This document shows positions 1 to 8,343 of a stretch of DNA of 52,615 bases, piece by piece. Location: contig JBBIOI010000006.1 of assembly GCA_037443425.1 (NCBI GenBank), forward strand, positions 1 through 52,615, given 5' to 3'. Position 1 is the stretch's first letter. The number at the start of each line of letters is the position of its first letter. The stretch comes from JBBIOI01 sp037443425. GTDB taxonomy: Bacteria; Desulfobacterota; BSN033; UBA1163. The notes under the pieces were generated by a model, which did no database searches, was not told the DNA's origin, and saw nothing but the letters and a program-made list of their open reading frames with translations. The translations under genes and the position numbers were made by a program.

Positions 1-482
1 TGTTCTCCCTTATTCCACATCTCACAATATTTGTTTATAGTTACAAACATCATCCTACCTTGTCCTTGACAGATTGCACCCAGATGTATACCGTCTTTGG
101 TTTTCATATCATACCATCTTGGTTTCCTTTCAAACCATGTTTTCCTTGCGATTACCTCATTTGTTTCTTTTTCTTTAATAATAAACTCACCATCTTGAAG
201 ATCCAGTAGATATGGGGAAGTTTCATTGGTTCGAGTCATTAGAAAACATCCATCTTCAAGATGGATAAACCATGGTATTTTATCTCCATAGACCTTTGTT
301 TTGTGCCAATCATACGAAAAGAGGTGAAATCCTTTCCATAATAAATCATCTCTCTGTTTAAAATTTGATATTGCAGAATCACTTATATCTATGCCTAACC
401 TCAAAAGCTCTGTTTTTAAAATAATATTGGGGTGTACGTCCGGAAACTTTTTATAGAGTTCTTCTATGGTCTGATTCTTCAT
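1..482 (-). CDS. Radical-SAM-like protein, N-terminal part (cut by window edge)
   Basis: An open frame runs from an ATG at 480-482 to the left edge with no stop, giving about 160 residues. The start is supported by an AAGGGGG Shine-Dalgarno element just upstream. The visible part is a soluble N-terminal region rich in aromatic and charged residues. It ends in NKYCEMWNKGEQ, a segment that in some radical SAM enzymes lies immediately before the CxxxCxxC cluster motif; that motif would lie outside the window. The family call is therefore tentative. The gene is divergent from the acyl-CoA ligase operon at 660. Confidence 0.45.
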   Translation of the reverse strand, partial: MKNQTIEELYKKFPDVHPNIILKTELLRLGIDISDSAISNFKQRDDLLWKGFHLFSYDWHKTKVYGDKIPWFIHLEDGCFLMTRTNETSPYLLDLQDGEFIIKEKETNEVIARKTWFERKPRWYDMKTKDGIHLGAICQGQGRMMFVTINKYCEMWNKGE

Positions 483-606
483 GTTAAACCCCCTTAACAT
501 TTAAATTTTTTGTTTTCATATTATCATAAAAAAGAAAATTTAGAAATAAGAAAATTTTTTTATCTTCAACTTTGGAGCAAAAATTCAGGATTTACAATGT
601 AAGGTC

Positions 607-633
607 TTGACTAAATTTTTTCTCTATTATAAT
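607..633 (+). promoter_or_regulatory. Candidate sigma-70 promoter of the ligase-mutase operon
   Basis: TTGACT at 607-612 and TATAAT at 628-633 are separated by 15 bp, slightly short but with a perfect -10 element. It lies 26 bp before the ATG at 660. The surrounding 483-659 gap is very AT-rich and otherwise featureless. Confidence 0.45.
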
Positions 634-659
634 TTTATCTATGAATTAGGATTGCATTT

Positions 660-2207
660 ATGAATTTAATAGATATCATAATAAAAAATGCGAGATTTTA
701 TAAGGATGAGATTGCTTTTGTTGAGATAAGGCCTCTCTCAAAATTGAGGAAATCAATCACCTGGGGAGAATTTTCTGAAAGGGTCATCAGACTTGGGAAT
801 GCCCTTAAGGCAAGAGGTGTTAAAAAAGGAGATAAGATATTTATCTTTGGAAGAAATTCCATAGATTGGCTTATTGCCTATTTTGGTGCCATGATTCCAG
901 GCTCTTGGGCAGTCCCTCTTAATTATAGATTTACACCTGATGATATTCTTTACTGTGCAAATGTTTCAGAACCCGTGGCATTTGTCATGGATGAAGAGTT
1001 TGCAAACATGGTCTATTCTCTACGGTTATCACTTTACTCAGTGAAATATTATATTTGCATAGGATCATTTGAAGGAATGGAACGTATGGATGATATAATT
1101 GAAGGCTCATCTTCAACATCTTTAAAGATAGATTTAAGGGGTGAAGATGAATGTGCACTTTACTTTACATCAGGTACAACAGGGGCCCCAAAGCCTGTTC
1201 TTCATCTGCATAGGAATCTTGTATGTGTTGCACTTAATGAGGTGACGAACGAAAAGTGGGAGCATAGTGATTGTTTACTGATGCTTCCTCCTTTTTATCA
1301 TTTAGCCATTGGGCATCTATTTGGTTGTATCCTTGCTGGTGGCCGTGCCATTTTTTTAACAGAGAAGATTTCACCTCAGTATATCTTCGAATCTATCTCA
1401 AATGAGAAGGTTACACTTGTATTCTTACTTGTTCCCTGGGCCTTGGATATACTGGAGGCACTGGATCAAGGAAGATTAATAAAGGAGTTTTATGATTTAA
1501 GTTCCTGGCGTTTGGTTTATATGGGGGCTCAACCCATTCCTCCAAAACTTGTCTTAAGATGGAAGCAATATTTTCCGGAGATGCAGTTCGACAATGTATA
1601 TGGACTCAGTGAATCAGCAGGTCCAGGTACGCTTCGCCTTGGAATTGGAAATGAGGTTAAGATAGGTTCAATTGGAAAGCCCGGTTTACTCTGGGATGTA
1701 AGGATAGTGGATGATAATGGTAATGATGTGGCAATTGGTGAGGTTGGAGAACTTATTGTAAAAGGGCCTGGTATCATGAAGGAATATTATAAAAATCCAG
1801 AGCTAACCGCCCAAACCATAAGGGATGGGTGGCTATATACAGGAGATTTAGCGAAGATGGATAGAGATGGCTTCACATATCTTGTAGACAGAAAGAAAGA
1901 CCTTGTCATAAGTGGTGGAGAAAATATTTATCCAGTAGAGATTGAAGCAGTACTACAAAGGCATCCTAAGATAAGGGATGTTGCTGTAATAGGAACCCCG
2001 GATGATAGGCTTGGAGAAGTAGTGACAGCAATAATCGAACCAATAGCTGGAGAGATTCTTAAAGAAGAGGATCTAAGGCCCTTTATAGAAGAAAACCTTC
2101 CTCGTTATAAAAGGCCAAGAAGGATTATTTTTGATCACGTTCCTCGAAGTTTAACAGGGAAGATTGAGAAGCCAAAATTAAGGGAAAAATACTGTAAAAA
2201 GATATGA
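660..2207 (+). CDS. AMP-forming acyl-CoA synthetase (class I adenylate-forming)
   Basis: Activates a carboxylic acid with ATP and CoA to acyl-CoA plus AMP and pyrophosphate. The 515-residue length is typical. The P-loop YFTSGTTGAPK lies at about residues 168-178, VYGLSESAG is the A5-type motif, YTGDLAKMDRDG is the A7-type motif, RKKDLVISGGENIYP marks the hinge, and the conserved C-terminal lysine lies in LTGKIEKPK. It is the first gene of an operon and sits only 12 bp before a mutase large subunit, followed by the B12 subunit. This layout recalls ligase-plus-mutase clusters such as the 2-hydroxyisobutyrate pathway. The substrate is presumably the free acid whose CoA ester the mutase rearranges. 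Substrate identity cannot be read from the sequence. Confidence 0.88.
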   Translation: MNLIDIIIKNARFYKDEIAFVEIRPLSKLRKSITWGEFSERVIRLGNALKARGVKKGDKIFIFGRNSIDWLIAYFGAMIPGSWAVPLNYRFTPDDILYCANVSEPVAFVMDEEFANMVYSLRLSLYSVKYYICIGSFEGMERMDDIIEGSSSTSLKIDLRGEDECALYFTSGTTGAPKPVLHLHRNLVCVALNEVTNEKWEHSDCLLMLPPFYHLAIGHLFGCILAGGRAIFLTEKISPQYIFESISNEKVTLVFLLVPWALDILEALDQGRLIKEFYDLSSWRLVYMGAQPIPPKLVLRWKQYFPEMQFDNVYGLSESAGPGTLRLGIGNEVKIGSIGKPGLLWDVRIVDDNGNDVAIGEVGELIVKGPGIMKEYYKNPELTAQTIRDGWLYTGDLAKMDRDGFTYLVDRKKDLVISGGENIYPVEIEAVLQRHPKIRDVAVIGTPDDRLGEVVTAIIEPIAGEILKEEDLRPFIEENLPRYKRPRRIIFDHVPRSLTGKIEKPKLREKYCKKI

Positions 2208-2219
2208 AAGGGATAATAG

Positions 2220-3854
2220 ATGGGCGAGATAAAAAGATCTGATAATCAATTCTGGGAAAGACCTTCAAATTTTAAAACACTTTCAGATATAGATTTAAAG
2301 AATGTATATACATCTTCGGATATTCATCTGAAGAAAGACTTACCAGGGGCCTATCCATTTACAAGAGGGATTTATCATGATATGTATAGGGGCCGGCTCT
2401 GGACGAGAAGACAGCAGAGTGGCTTTGGAACACCTAAAGAGAGTAATAAAAGGCTTAAGTTTTTAATCGAGATGGGTCAAACAGGCCTAAATATTGATTG
2501 TGATGTTCCAACAAAACTTGGACTTGACCCTGACCACCCATTAGCAGAAAGAGAAGTAGGACTCTGTGGGACTTCTATCTCTACGCTTGAGGATATGGAA
2601 GAACTATTTAATGATATACCTATCGATAGAATAAGCACAACCCTCATTATACAGCCGCCATATTCAGCCATTATTCTAGCAATGTTTATATTACTTGCCC
2701 GAAAAAGGGGGATCCCTGAAGAAAGATTGATAGGGACTATTATGAACGATGCGGTGGCTCAGCTTGTTGGTCTTAGTTATGAGGCAGATACAGGTTTTTT
2801 CCCATTTGATCCAGCAGTGAGGATTGGCCTTGATGTAATGGAATATTGTACGAAGAACATGCCTAAATGGAATATACTGAATATAAATGCATATAACATG
2901 AGAGAGACAGGGAATATTAGTGCAATCCAGGAAGTTGCCTTCTCAATGTCTCTTGCCTTCGATAATATAAAGAGATTAATTACAAGAGGTTTGAACCCAA
3001 ATCAATTTACTAAGAGGATAGCATTCTTCAGTAGTTGCCATATCGATTTTTTAGAAGAGATAGCAAAATTCAGGGCAATGAGGCGTATCTGGGCAAAGGC
3101 ATTGAGGGAGAGATTTCATGTAACAAATGAGGAAGGCTTGAGACTCAAGATTGCAGTTCAGACATCAGCCCTGGCTTTAACAGCACAACAGCCTTTAAAC
3201 AATATAGCAAGAACTGCAATACAAACATTGGCAGCAGTTTTAGGTGGAGTTCAATCCATTCATACGACATCGTATGATGAAGCTTATGCATTACCTACAG
3301 AGGACTCTCACAGGCTCTCATTAAGGATTCAACAGTTAATTGCATATGAAACAAATGTAGTTAAAATATCTGATCCACTTGGAGGGGCTTATGCAGTAGA
3401 GTGGCTGACAGACAGAATTGAAGAAGAGTCGATGAAATTAATAGAAGAGATCGAAGAAAGAGGTGGTTTTTTAAAATGTTTTAAAGAAGGATGGGTAGAG
3501 GAAAAGGTAAACAAGGCACGACTTGAATATGCAAGAAAATTGGAGAATAAGGAATTGTTAGTAGTCGGAGTTAATATTTTTCAAGAAAAGGATGAAGAAA
3601 TCAGGTTTTCAATATTTAAACAGGATCGTAAGATGCAGGATGAAAGGAGAAGATATATTAATGATTATAAGAGGAATAGAGATCAAAAGAGATTAAATGA
3701 TGCCCTCAGTATGCTTTACTTACTCGCAAAAAAGGAGCCAAAGGAGAATCTTTTACAACCTATCTTTGAGGCAATCGAGGCAAAGGCTACCCTGGGAGAA
3801 ATAAGTGATATACTTAGAAAGGCAGAGGGTTTTGAATTAAAATGGAGGGTTTAA
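2220..3854 (+). CDS. Divergent adenosylcobalamin-dependent acyl-CoA mutase, large subunit
   Basis: A 544-residue TIM-barrel large subunit of the methylmalonyl-CoA mutase family (RGIYHDMYRGRLWTRR, DxPT, HTTSYDEAYALPTED, SDPLGGAYAVEWLT). Compared with the canonical paralogue at 47401-49056, key active-site positions differ. The Tyr of RQYAGF (Y89 in the Propionibacterium enzyme) is Gln66. The Gln of TIQND is Met175. The carboxylate-binding Arg (R207) has no counterpart, because the segment is about four residues longer and reads VGLSYEADTGFFPF. The active-site His of GYHMREAG is Asn226 (AYNMRETG). Asp93, before C-D-V-P-T, occupies the position of Asp117 in 2-hydroxyisobutyryl-CoA mutase. The fold and cofactor assignment are firm. 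Methylmalonyl-CoA is unlikely to be the substrate, and a hydroxyacyl-CoA is my inference. The B12 domain is encoded separately by the next gene. Confidence 0.85.
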   Translation: MGEIKRSDNQFWERPSNFKTLSDIDLKNVYTSSDIHLKKDLPGAYPFTRGIYHDMYRGRLWTRRQQSGFGTPKESNKRLKFLIEMGQTGLNIDCDVPTKLGLDPDHPLAEREVGLCGTSISTLEDMEELFNDIPIDRISTTLIIQPPYSAIILAMFILLARKRGIPEERLIGTIMNDAVAQLVGLSYEADTGFFPFDPAVRIGLDVMEYCTKNMPKWNILNINAYNMRETGNISAIQEVAFSMSLAFDNIKRLITRGLNPNQFTKRIAFFSSCHIDFLEEIAKFRAMRRIWAKALRERFHVTNEEGLRLKIAVQTSALALTAQQPLNNIARTAIQTLAAVLGGVQSIHTTSYDEAYALPTEDSHRLSLRIQQLIAYETNVVKISDPLGGAYAVEWLTDRIEEESMKLIEEIEERGGFLKCFKEGWVEEKVNKARLEYARKLENKELLVVGVNIFQEKDEEIRFSIFKQDRKMQDERRRYINDYKRNRDQKRLNDALSMLYLLAKKEPKENLLQPIFEAIEAKATLGEISDILRKAEGFELKWRV

Positions 3855-3859
3855 TATAA

Positions 3860-4249
3860 ATGAAGAAGTCGAGGATAATACTTGCAAAATGTGGGTTAGA
3901 TGGTCATGAAAATGGGATAAAGATTGTTAGCCAGTGGTTGAAAGAAGAAGGGTTTGAAGTTTTATATATCGGTTTGTACAATACGCCTGAAGGAATAATC
4001 CGTACTGCTATTGAGGAGAATATAGATATCATCGGGCTAAGTTTTTTAGAAGGTTCTCACCTTTACTATTTCGAAAAAATAAGGGAGATTGCTAAAAAGA
4101 GAGGCCTTGAAAACGTGAAATTCGTTATAGGTGGAGTTATACCTCCTGAGGATATAGCAATATTAAAAAAGATGGGGGTAGATGAGGTATTTACACCTGG
4201 GGCAACACGGGAGGCTATTTGTAAAGGAATAAGATCGCTTTGTAAATAA
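3860..4249 (+). CDS. Acyl-CoA mutase small (B12-binding) subunit
   Basis: A 129-residue stand-alone cobalamin-binding domain. The DxHxxG motif is intact at Asp14-Gly-His16-Glu-Asn-Gly19, His16 being the lower cobalt ligand, and it is followed by a Rossmann-like domain with LSFLEG and IGGVIPPED. It starts 5 bp after the large subunit and should pair with it to form the active adenosylcobalamin mutase. It resembles the small subunit at 46975-47376 but has KCGLDGHENG where the canonical one has KPGLDGHDRG. No MeaB-type chaperone accompanies this pair; the one at 50715-51665 might serve both. It converges with the ferredoxin gene 8 bp away. Confidence 0.88.
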   Translation: MKKSRIILAKCGLDGHENGIKIVSQWLKEEGFEVLYIGLYNTPEGIIRTAIEENIDIIGLSFLEGSHLYYFEKIREIAKKRGLENVKFVIGGVIPPEDIAILKKMGVDEVFTPGATREAICKGIRSLCK

Positions 4250-4257
4250 TTCACCTT

Positions 4258-4632
4258 TTAGGTTTCATTTTTTAATGTAATTGCACCTGTAGTGCAAACC
4301 TTAATACACATAAGTTTCCCCCCACATAGGTCGCAATGGTAGGCATTTTCTCCCAAATAATTAAGACCCTTAAAAGGGCATTTATTTACTCTACTTTTAT
4401 CCCATATAAATTTTTTCTTTTCCAAATCCCTTCCTCTGTTTTCACCAGCCAGACATTTCATCTCTTTACATTGACGGCAAATGAGAGGAGTATTGAGACT
4501 TGTTGAAAGATCATCTTTTTCAATTCGAATGGCCGATTTTTCTATATTAATTACACCTAAATGATAAAGGGAACATACCATTTCACATAGATGACAACCA
4601 CTACATTTCTGGGGATCAACTTTTATCTTCAT
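4258..4632 (-). CDS. 4Fe-4S ferredoxin-like electron carrier of the AOR
   Basis: A 124-residue iron-sulfur protein whose start codon overlaps the AOR stop (ATGA), so the two are translationally coupled. Cysteine motifs are CSGCHLCEMVC near the N terminus, CRQCKEMKC in the middle and CDLCGGKLMCIKVC near the end, a four-cluster type arrangement common in ferredoxins adjacent to aldehyde oxidoreductases. Its likely job is to take electrons from the tungsten/molybdenum enzyme at 4629-6488. The soluble character suggests a cytoplasmic location. Some of the second and third motif cysteines are irregularly spaced, so the number of clusters is uncertain. Confidence 0.8.
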   Translation of the reverse strand: MKIKVDPQKCSGCHLCEMVCSLYHLGVINIEKSAIRIEKDDLSTSLNTPLICRQCKEMKCLAGENRGRDLEKKKFIWDKSRVNKCPFKGLNYLGENAYHCDLCGGKLMCIKVCTTGAITLKNET

Positions 4633-6488
4633 TCATCGAGTCCTAATCTTTTTAGTGTTTCTTTAAGAGGAATCCCATTTTCGTCCCAACCATGAAGTCT
4701 ATAGTATTTATCTAAGATTTCATTAAATGCCTTACGACAAATATACTCGCCCTTTGCAGGTCCATCTTTGATGGGTTCGTTGAAATACCTTACTGGAAGT
4801 GTATCGTCCTTTCGAGATAATCCATCTCGAATAAGCATCATTCTTTCAAGCGTATAAATCCTTTCTCCTATATCCATAAGTTCATCAGGAGACAGTTTTA
4901 GTCCTGTGCTATATTCTATCAATTTTGAAAATTGTTGATATCCAAGGGCATGTGGACTTGAGAAGATAGAGAGGAAACGGCAGAATCCAAGAGAGTCACA
5001 TACTGCATTTAATAATTCATGCCACCATACCATCCTCTCTTTCCCTGTGTATGAGGAAAATCTATTATCTATTGAACCACCATAGATCTTTTTTAATACT
5101 TTTTCAGGAAGTTCAAGGATATCTAAGGATGGACGGCTTCTCATATGACATGCCCCTCGAGTAGATGTAGCCATACCAAGGGCAAAACTTTTTGGAAGTC
5201 TTTCATCTGTCATTTCAATCGGGAAGTCTTTTATATCAAGAAGGTAATCCTTAGATTCTTCGCCAAGTATTTTCTTTGCATAAGACCCTTCTGCAAGTAT
5301 GTTACCAAAATCCTTTCGGTTTGCAATCTGGTGAATAAGTTCAATGATTGATTCTTCATTTCCCCAATCCAGTAGTATTTTTGTTATCTCTTGGTCTATG
5401 ATACCCCGCTGATAAAGTTCCATTACCCATGCCATATAAGAGCCTGTGGAGATTGTGTCTAATCCGTATCGGTTACAAAGGTCTGTAGCATATATAATAT
5501 TTTCGAGATTGATATTTCCCAATTTTGTTCCCAAAGAGCCAATCGAGGCATATTCAGGCCCTTCTCCTTTTAGATCTTTAAATTTACCATTCTTGATATG
5601 GAATCGATGACGGCAATGAACAGGACAACCCCAGCAGGATAACATTCCTGTTTTATAGGGCTCAAGCGCTTCTGCTTCCAATAGATATCCATTATCTCCA
5701 ATAGTAGTATGTTGGTTATTCATCACACTGAGGATACCCATTTCATTACCGTATTGGAAAAGAAGAGGTGTCCCGAATCTTCCAAGGGCCTTTGCCCATT
5801 TTGTGCCCATCAATTTTTTTAATAGATAAAGATAATATTTAAGATATCTTTTGGGATCTGAGATCTTGAGATCAATTGTTCCTCTTACTGCAACAGCCTT
5901 AAGATTCTTGGAGCCCATAACAGCTCCAAGACCAGTCCTCGCTGCTGCACTCTTTAATCCACTTCGAATCGAAGAGAAACGCACAAGATTTTCTCCAGCA
6001 GGGCCAATCGATGCTATCTGAATTCTTGGATCTCCCAACTCTTTGCGAATTCTTTTTTGAGTTTCAACAGTGTCAAGGCCTTTAAGGTGGCTTGCATCTC
6101 TAATATCGATTTTATCATTATATATGAAAATATATACAGGATTTTTAGACCTTCCTGATATAACCAGATGAGAAAAACCGGTTCTTACCATCTCTCCACC
6201 GAAATCCCCTCCCATGTTAGCATCACCCAAATGGCCAGATTCTGGAGATTTGGCGGAGATATTTATTCTTGAGCCAAAACCGAGTGTTCCTGTCAGAAGT
6301 CCTGCCCCAAATATTAATGGGTTTTCTGGTGAGAGGGGGTCAAGCTTTGGTGAGTAATGAGATGATAAAAGATACATATTTAAGCCCCTTCCACCAAGAA
6401 ATTTTTTACGAAGATCCAATGGGATTGAGCTAACTTCTACTAAGTTGTTATTTAAATTTATATTGGCGATTTTCCTATAAAGAACCAT
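4629..6488 (-). CDS. aor: Aldehyde:ferredoxin oxidoreductase (tungsten/molybdenum pterin)
   Basis: Oxidises aldehydes to carboxylic acids, or reduces acids in reverse, with ferredoxin as electron partner. At 619 residues it has family length. The N-terminal domain has LGGRGLNMYLL and LLTGTLGFGSRINISAKSP. Cluster cysteines are C285, C288 and C292 (CWGCPVHC) plus a distal one in DSLGFCRF. Pterin-binding DxxGLD-type motifs are DLCNRYGLD at 336-344 and DSLGFC further on, and GEGPEYASIG carries the acidic residues of the active-site region. It is the first gene of a two-gene operon with a ferredoxin and converges on the ligase-mutase operon. An aldehyde made or used by that pathway is a reasonable but unproven substrate. 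Confidence 0.92.
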   Translation of the reverse strand: MVLYRKIANINLNNNLVEVSSIPLDLRKKFLGGRGLNMYLLSSHYSPKLDPLSPENPLIFGAGLLTGTLGFGSRINISAKSPESGHLGDANMGGDFGGEMVRTGFSHLVISGRSKNPVYIFIYNDKIDIRDASHLKGLDTVETQKRIRKELGDPRIQIASIGPAGENLVRFSSIRSGLKSAAARTGLGAVMGSKNLKAVAVRGTIDLKISDPKRYLKYYLYLLKKLMGTKWAKALGRFGTPLLFQYGNEMGILSVMNNQHTTIGDNGYLLEAEALEPYKTGMLSCWGCPVHCRHRFHIKNGKFKDLKGEGPEYASIGSLGTKLGNINLENIIYATDLCNRYGLDTISTGSYMAWVMELYQRGIIDQEITKILLDWGNEESIIELIHQIANRKDFGNILAEGSYAKKILGEESKDYLLDIKDFPIEMTDERLPKSFALGMATSTRGACHMRSRPSLDILELPEKVLKKIYGGSIDNRFSSYTGKERMVWWHELLNAVCDSLGFCRFLSIFSSPHALGYQQFSKLIEYSTGLKLSPDELMDIGERIYTLERMMLIRDGLSRKDDTLPVRYFNEPIKDGPAKGEYICRKAFNEILDKYYRLHGWDENGIPLKETLKRLGLDE

Positions 6489-6593
6489 CTTTTTCTTTTC
6501 TATATAAAAATAAGTTTTTTCTCTTACTTCTTTTTTCCAAGATAATGTTTAAAATGAGATGTAAAAAAATCTCATACTTAATAGAAAAAAATA

Positions 6594-6621
6594 TTGACAA
6601 ATTTTTTAAATTTTTTAGAAT
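6594..6621 (+). promoter_or_regulatory. Candidate promoter of the TRAP transporter operon
   Basis: TTGACA at 6594-6599 and TAGAAT at 6616-6621 with a 16-bp AT-only spacer. It lies in the 199-bp gap between the divergent AOR and DctP genes and gives a leader of about 60 nt. Confidence 0.5.
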
Positions 6622-6687
6622 ATACTCACCCTAAATAGTAAAATAAACAGGGTCTTAATTTCCAATAAATAAAAAGGAGGGAGACCA

Positions 6688-7758
6688 ATGAAAAAGAGAT
6701 TATTTTTAATTTTATTGGTTTTGGGGTTAGTAGGTATGATTTTTTATGGTTACACAGTAACCACAATTTTTGCTCAGCAGAGGATAACATTAGGATTTGC
6801 ACATATCTGGCCGGCTGTTCATTTCACGCAGGTTCATCAATTTACAAGATACTTTAAGATGGTTGAAAAGGCCACGAAAGGAAAGTATATTCTCGATATC
6901 AAATGGTATCCAGTAAGTACACTAATTGGTGGTGCGGAGTTGTATGATGGTATAATTAAAGGTATTGCTGAATCAGGGACATCTTCATTCGTATACACAC
7001 CTGGTAGATTTCCTGTAATGTATACCCTTTGTCAACCTGGTATTGCTCCTCCAGAGAATTGCGATGCTGCTGCACTAACTGCAATGGAGTTATATAAGAA
7101 GTGGAGACCAAAGGAGTTTGATGATGTCAAGGTCCTTTATTTTTATGCAACAGGGCCTGCATGGCTTCATACCAAAAAGCCTTTAAAAAGTCTTAAAGAT
7201 GTTAAAGGATTGAAGGTAAGGGCTACTGCAGATAATATCGAGATATTTAAGGCATTAGGTGCTGAGCCAACCTCAATGGTTATGGGCGAAGTCTATATGG
7301 CTGCAAAAAAAGGAATTGTTGATAGCCTTATTTCTCCACCTGAAACCCTTGAGGCCTGGAAACATGCCGAGTTGTTTGACTACTCTGTATTTGTGCCACA
7401 TTTCTATTCATCTTTCTTCTGGGTGGCTATGAATAAGGATAAATGGAGAAGCCTACCTAAAGACCTTCAGGATGCATTTGATGCAGTCGCAGATGAAGCG
7501 GCAAAAGAGGCAGGTGCAATTTGGCAGTATTTTAATACAAAGGCTATGGATTTTGCCAAGAAAAAGCCTGGCGGACATCAATTTTACCGTTTCCCAGAAA
7601 GTGAATGGGAAGGTGTTAAGGAAATTATAAAGCCAATTCGTGAAAAATATATTTCTCTCCTTAATGGAAAGGGCCTTCCTGGAAAAGAGATCGTTGATGA
7701 TGCAAGCAAGATTATGGAGAAATATAATAAAATGAAGTTTGAACCATGGAAGCCCTAA
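6688..7758 (+). CDS. dctP: TRAP transporter solute-binding protein, DctP family
   Basis: Periplasmic receptor of a tripartite ATP-independent transporter, which captures organic acids for sodium-driven uptake. It has 356 residues with a clear signal peptide (KKR followed by a hydrophobic stretch to about residue 30). The family signature GLKVRATADNIEIFKALGAE contains the conserved Arg that salt-bridges a substrate carboxylate. The start is fixed by a strong AAGGAGGGAG site. The Q and M subunits follow after a stem-loop. The substrate is not deducible, but neighbours (AOR, CoA ligase, mutase, hydroxyacid dehydrogenase) suggest a carboxylic or hydroxycarboxylic acid. Confidence 0.92.
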   Translation: MKKRLFLILLVLGLVGMIFYGYTVTTIFAQQRITLGFAHIWPAVHFTQVHQFTRYFKMVEKATKGKYILDIKWYPVSTLIGGAELYDGIIKGIAESGTSSFVYTPGRFPVMYTLCQPGIAPPENCDAAALTAMELYKKWRPKEFDDVKVLYFYATGPAWLHTKKPLKSLKDVKGLKVRATADNIEIFKALGAEPTSMVMGEVYMAAKKGIVDSLISPPETLEAWKHAELFDYSVFVPHFYSSFFWVAMNKDKWRSLPKDLQDAFDAVADEAAKEAGAIWQYFNTKAMDFAKKKPGGHQFYRFPESEWEGVKEIIKPIREKYISLLNGKGLPGKEIVDDASKIMEKYNKMKFEPWKP

Positions 7759-7795
7759 GACCTTAGGATAGCCTTTCTATTTAAATATTCAATAA

Positions 7796-7828
7796 GGGGG
7801 GCTTTTGAAGTAAAAAATATTGCCCCCC
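7796..7828 (+). terminator. Intra-operon stem-loop between dctP and dctQ
   Basis: GGGGGGC (7796-7802) pairs perfectly with GCCCCCC (7822-7828) across a 19-nt loop; there is no long U-run directly after it. Such hairpins behind binding-protein genes commonly protect or partly terminate the message, giving more receptor than permease. That role is inferred. Confidence 0.6.
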
Positions 7829-7857
7829 TAAAATTTAATTTAATAAGGGTGAGAGGG

Positions 7858-8343
7858 ATGAATCTTTTCTTTCTTTTTATTCGAAATGTTACAAAGTTTT
7901 GCGATAAGATAGCTCAGATTGGTGTATTTTTGATGTTAATTCTTGTTGTCGGAAATATAATCGGTCGTAAGATCTGGAAGCCAATCTTTGGTGTCTATGA
8001 CTATGTTTCTTATATTGGTGTGATCATAGTTTCGTTCTCAATTGCTTATTGCGCACTTCAGAAGGGTCATACTCAGGTGGAACTCTTTATGGCTCGCTTT
8101 TCGAAAAAGACTCAAAGTATAATTGATTTTTTTACAAATTTAATTAGTTTAGGTATTTTTATGCTTACCTCCTGGCAGCTGGTGGTCTTCGGAAACGATA
8201 TGCGAAAGGCTGGTGAGCTATCTATGACTTCACTTACTCCTTTTTATCCATTTATCTACGCAATTTCGATTGGTTGTGCTTTACTTTGCTTGGTGATCAT
8301 TAGTGATATCATTAAATCGTTGATAGGAGTTTTTGAAAAATGA
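7858..8343 (+). CDS. dctQ: TRAP transporter small permease subunit, DctQ family
   Basis: A small integral membrane protein of about 161 residues with four predicted transmembrane helices, encoded between the DctP and DctM genes. I prefer the ATG at 7858 because AAGGGTGA lies at a good distance upstream; a GTG at 7849 in the same frame would add three residues. RVSxx-type features are weak but GxxDYVSYIGV and the position in the operon are characteristic. It forms the membrane complex with DctM. Its 3' end overlaps the DctM start by four bases (ATGA). Confidence 0.88.
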   Translation: MNLFFLFIRNVTKFCDKIAQIGVFLMLILVVGNIIGRKIWKPIFGVYDYVSYIGVIIVSFSIAYCALQKGHTQVELFMARFSKKTQSIIDFFTNLISLGIFMLTSWQLVVFGNDMRKAGELSMTSLTPFYPFIYAISIGCALLCLVIISDIIKSLIGVFEK

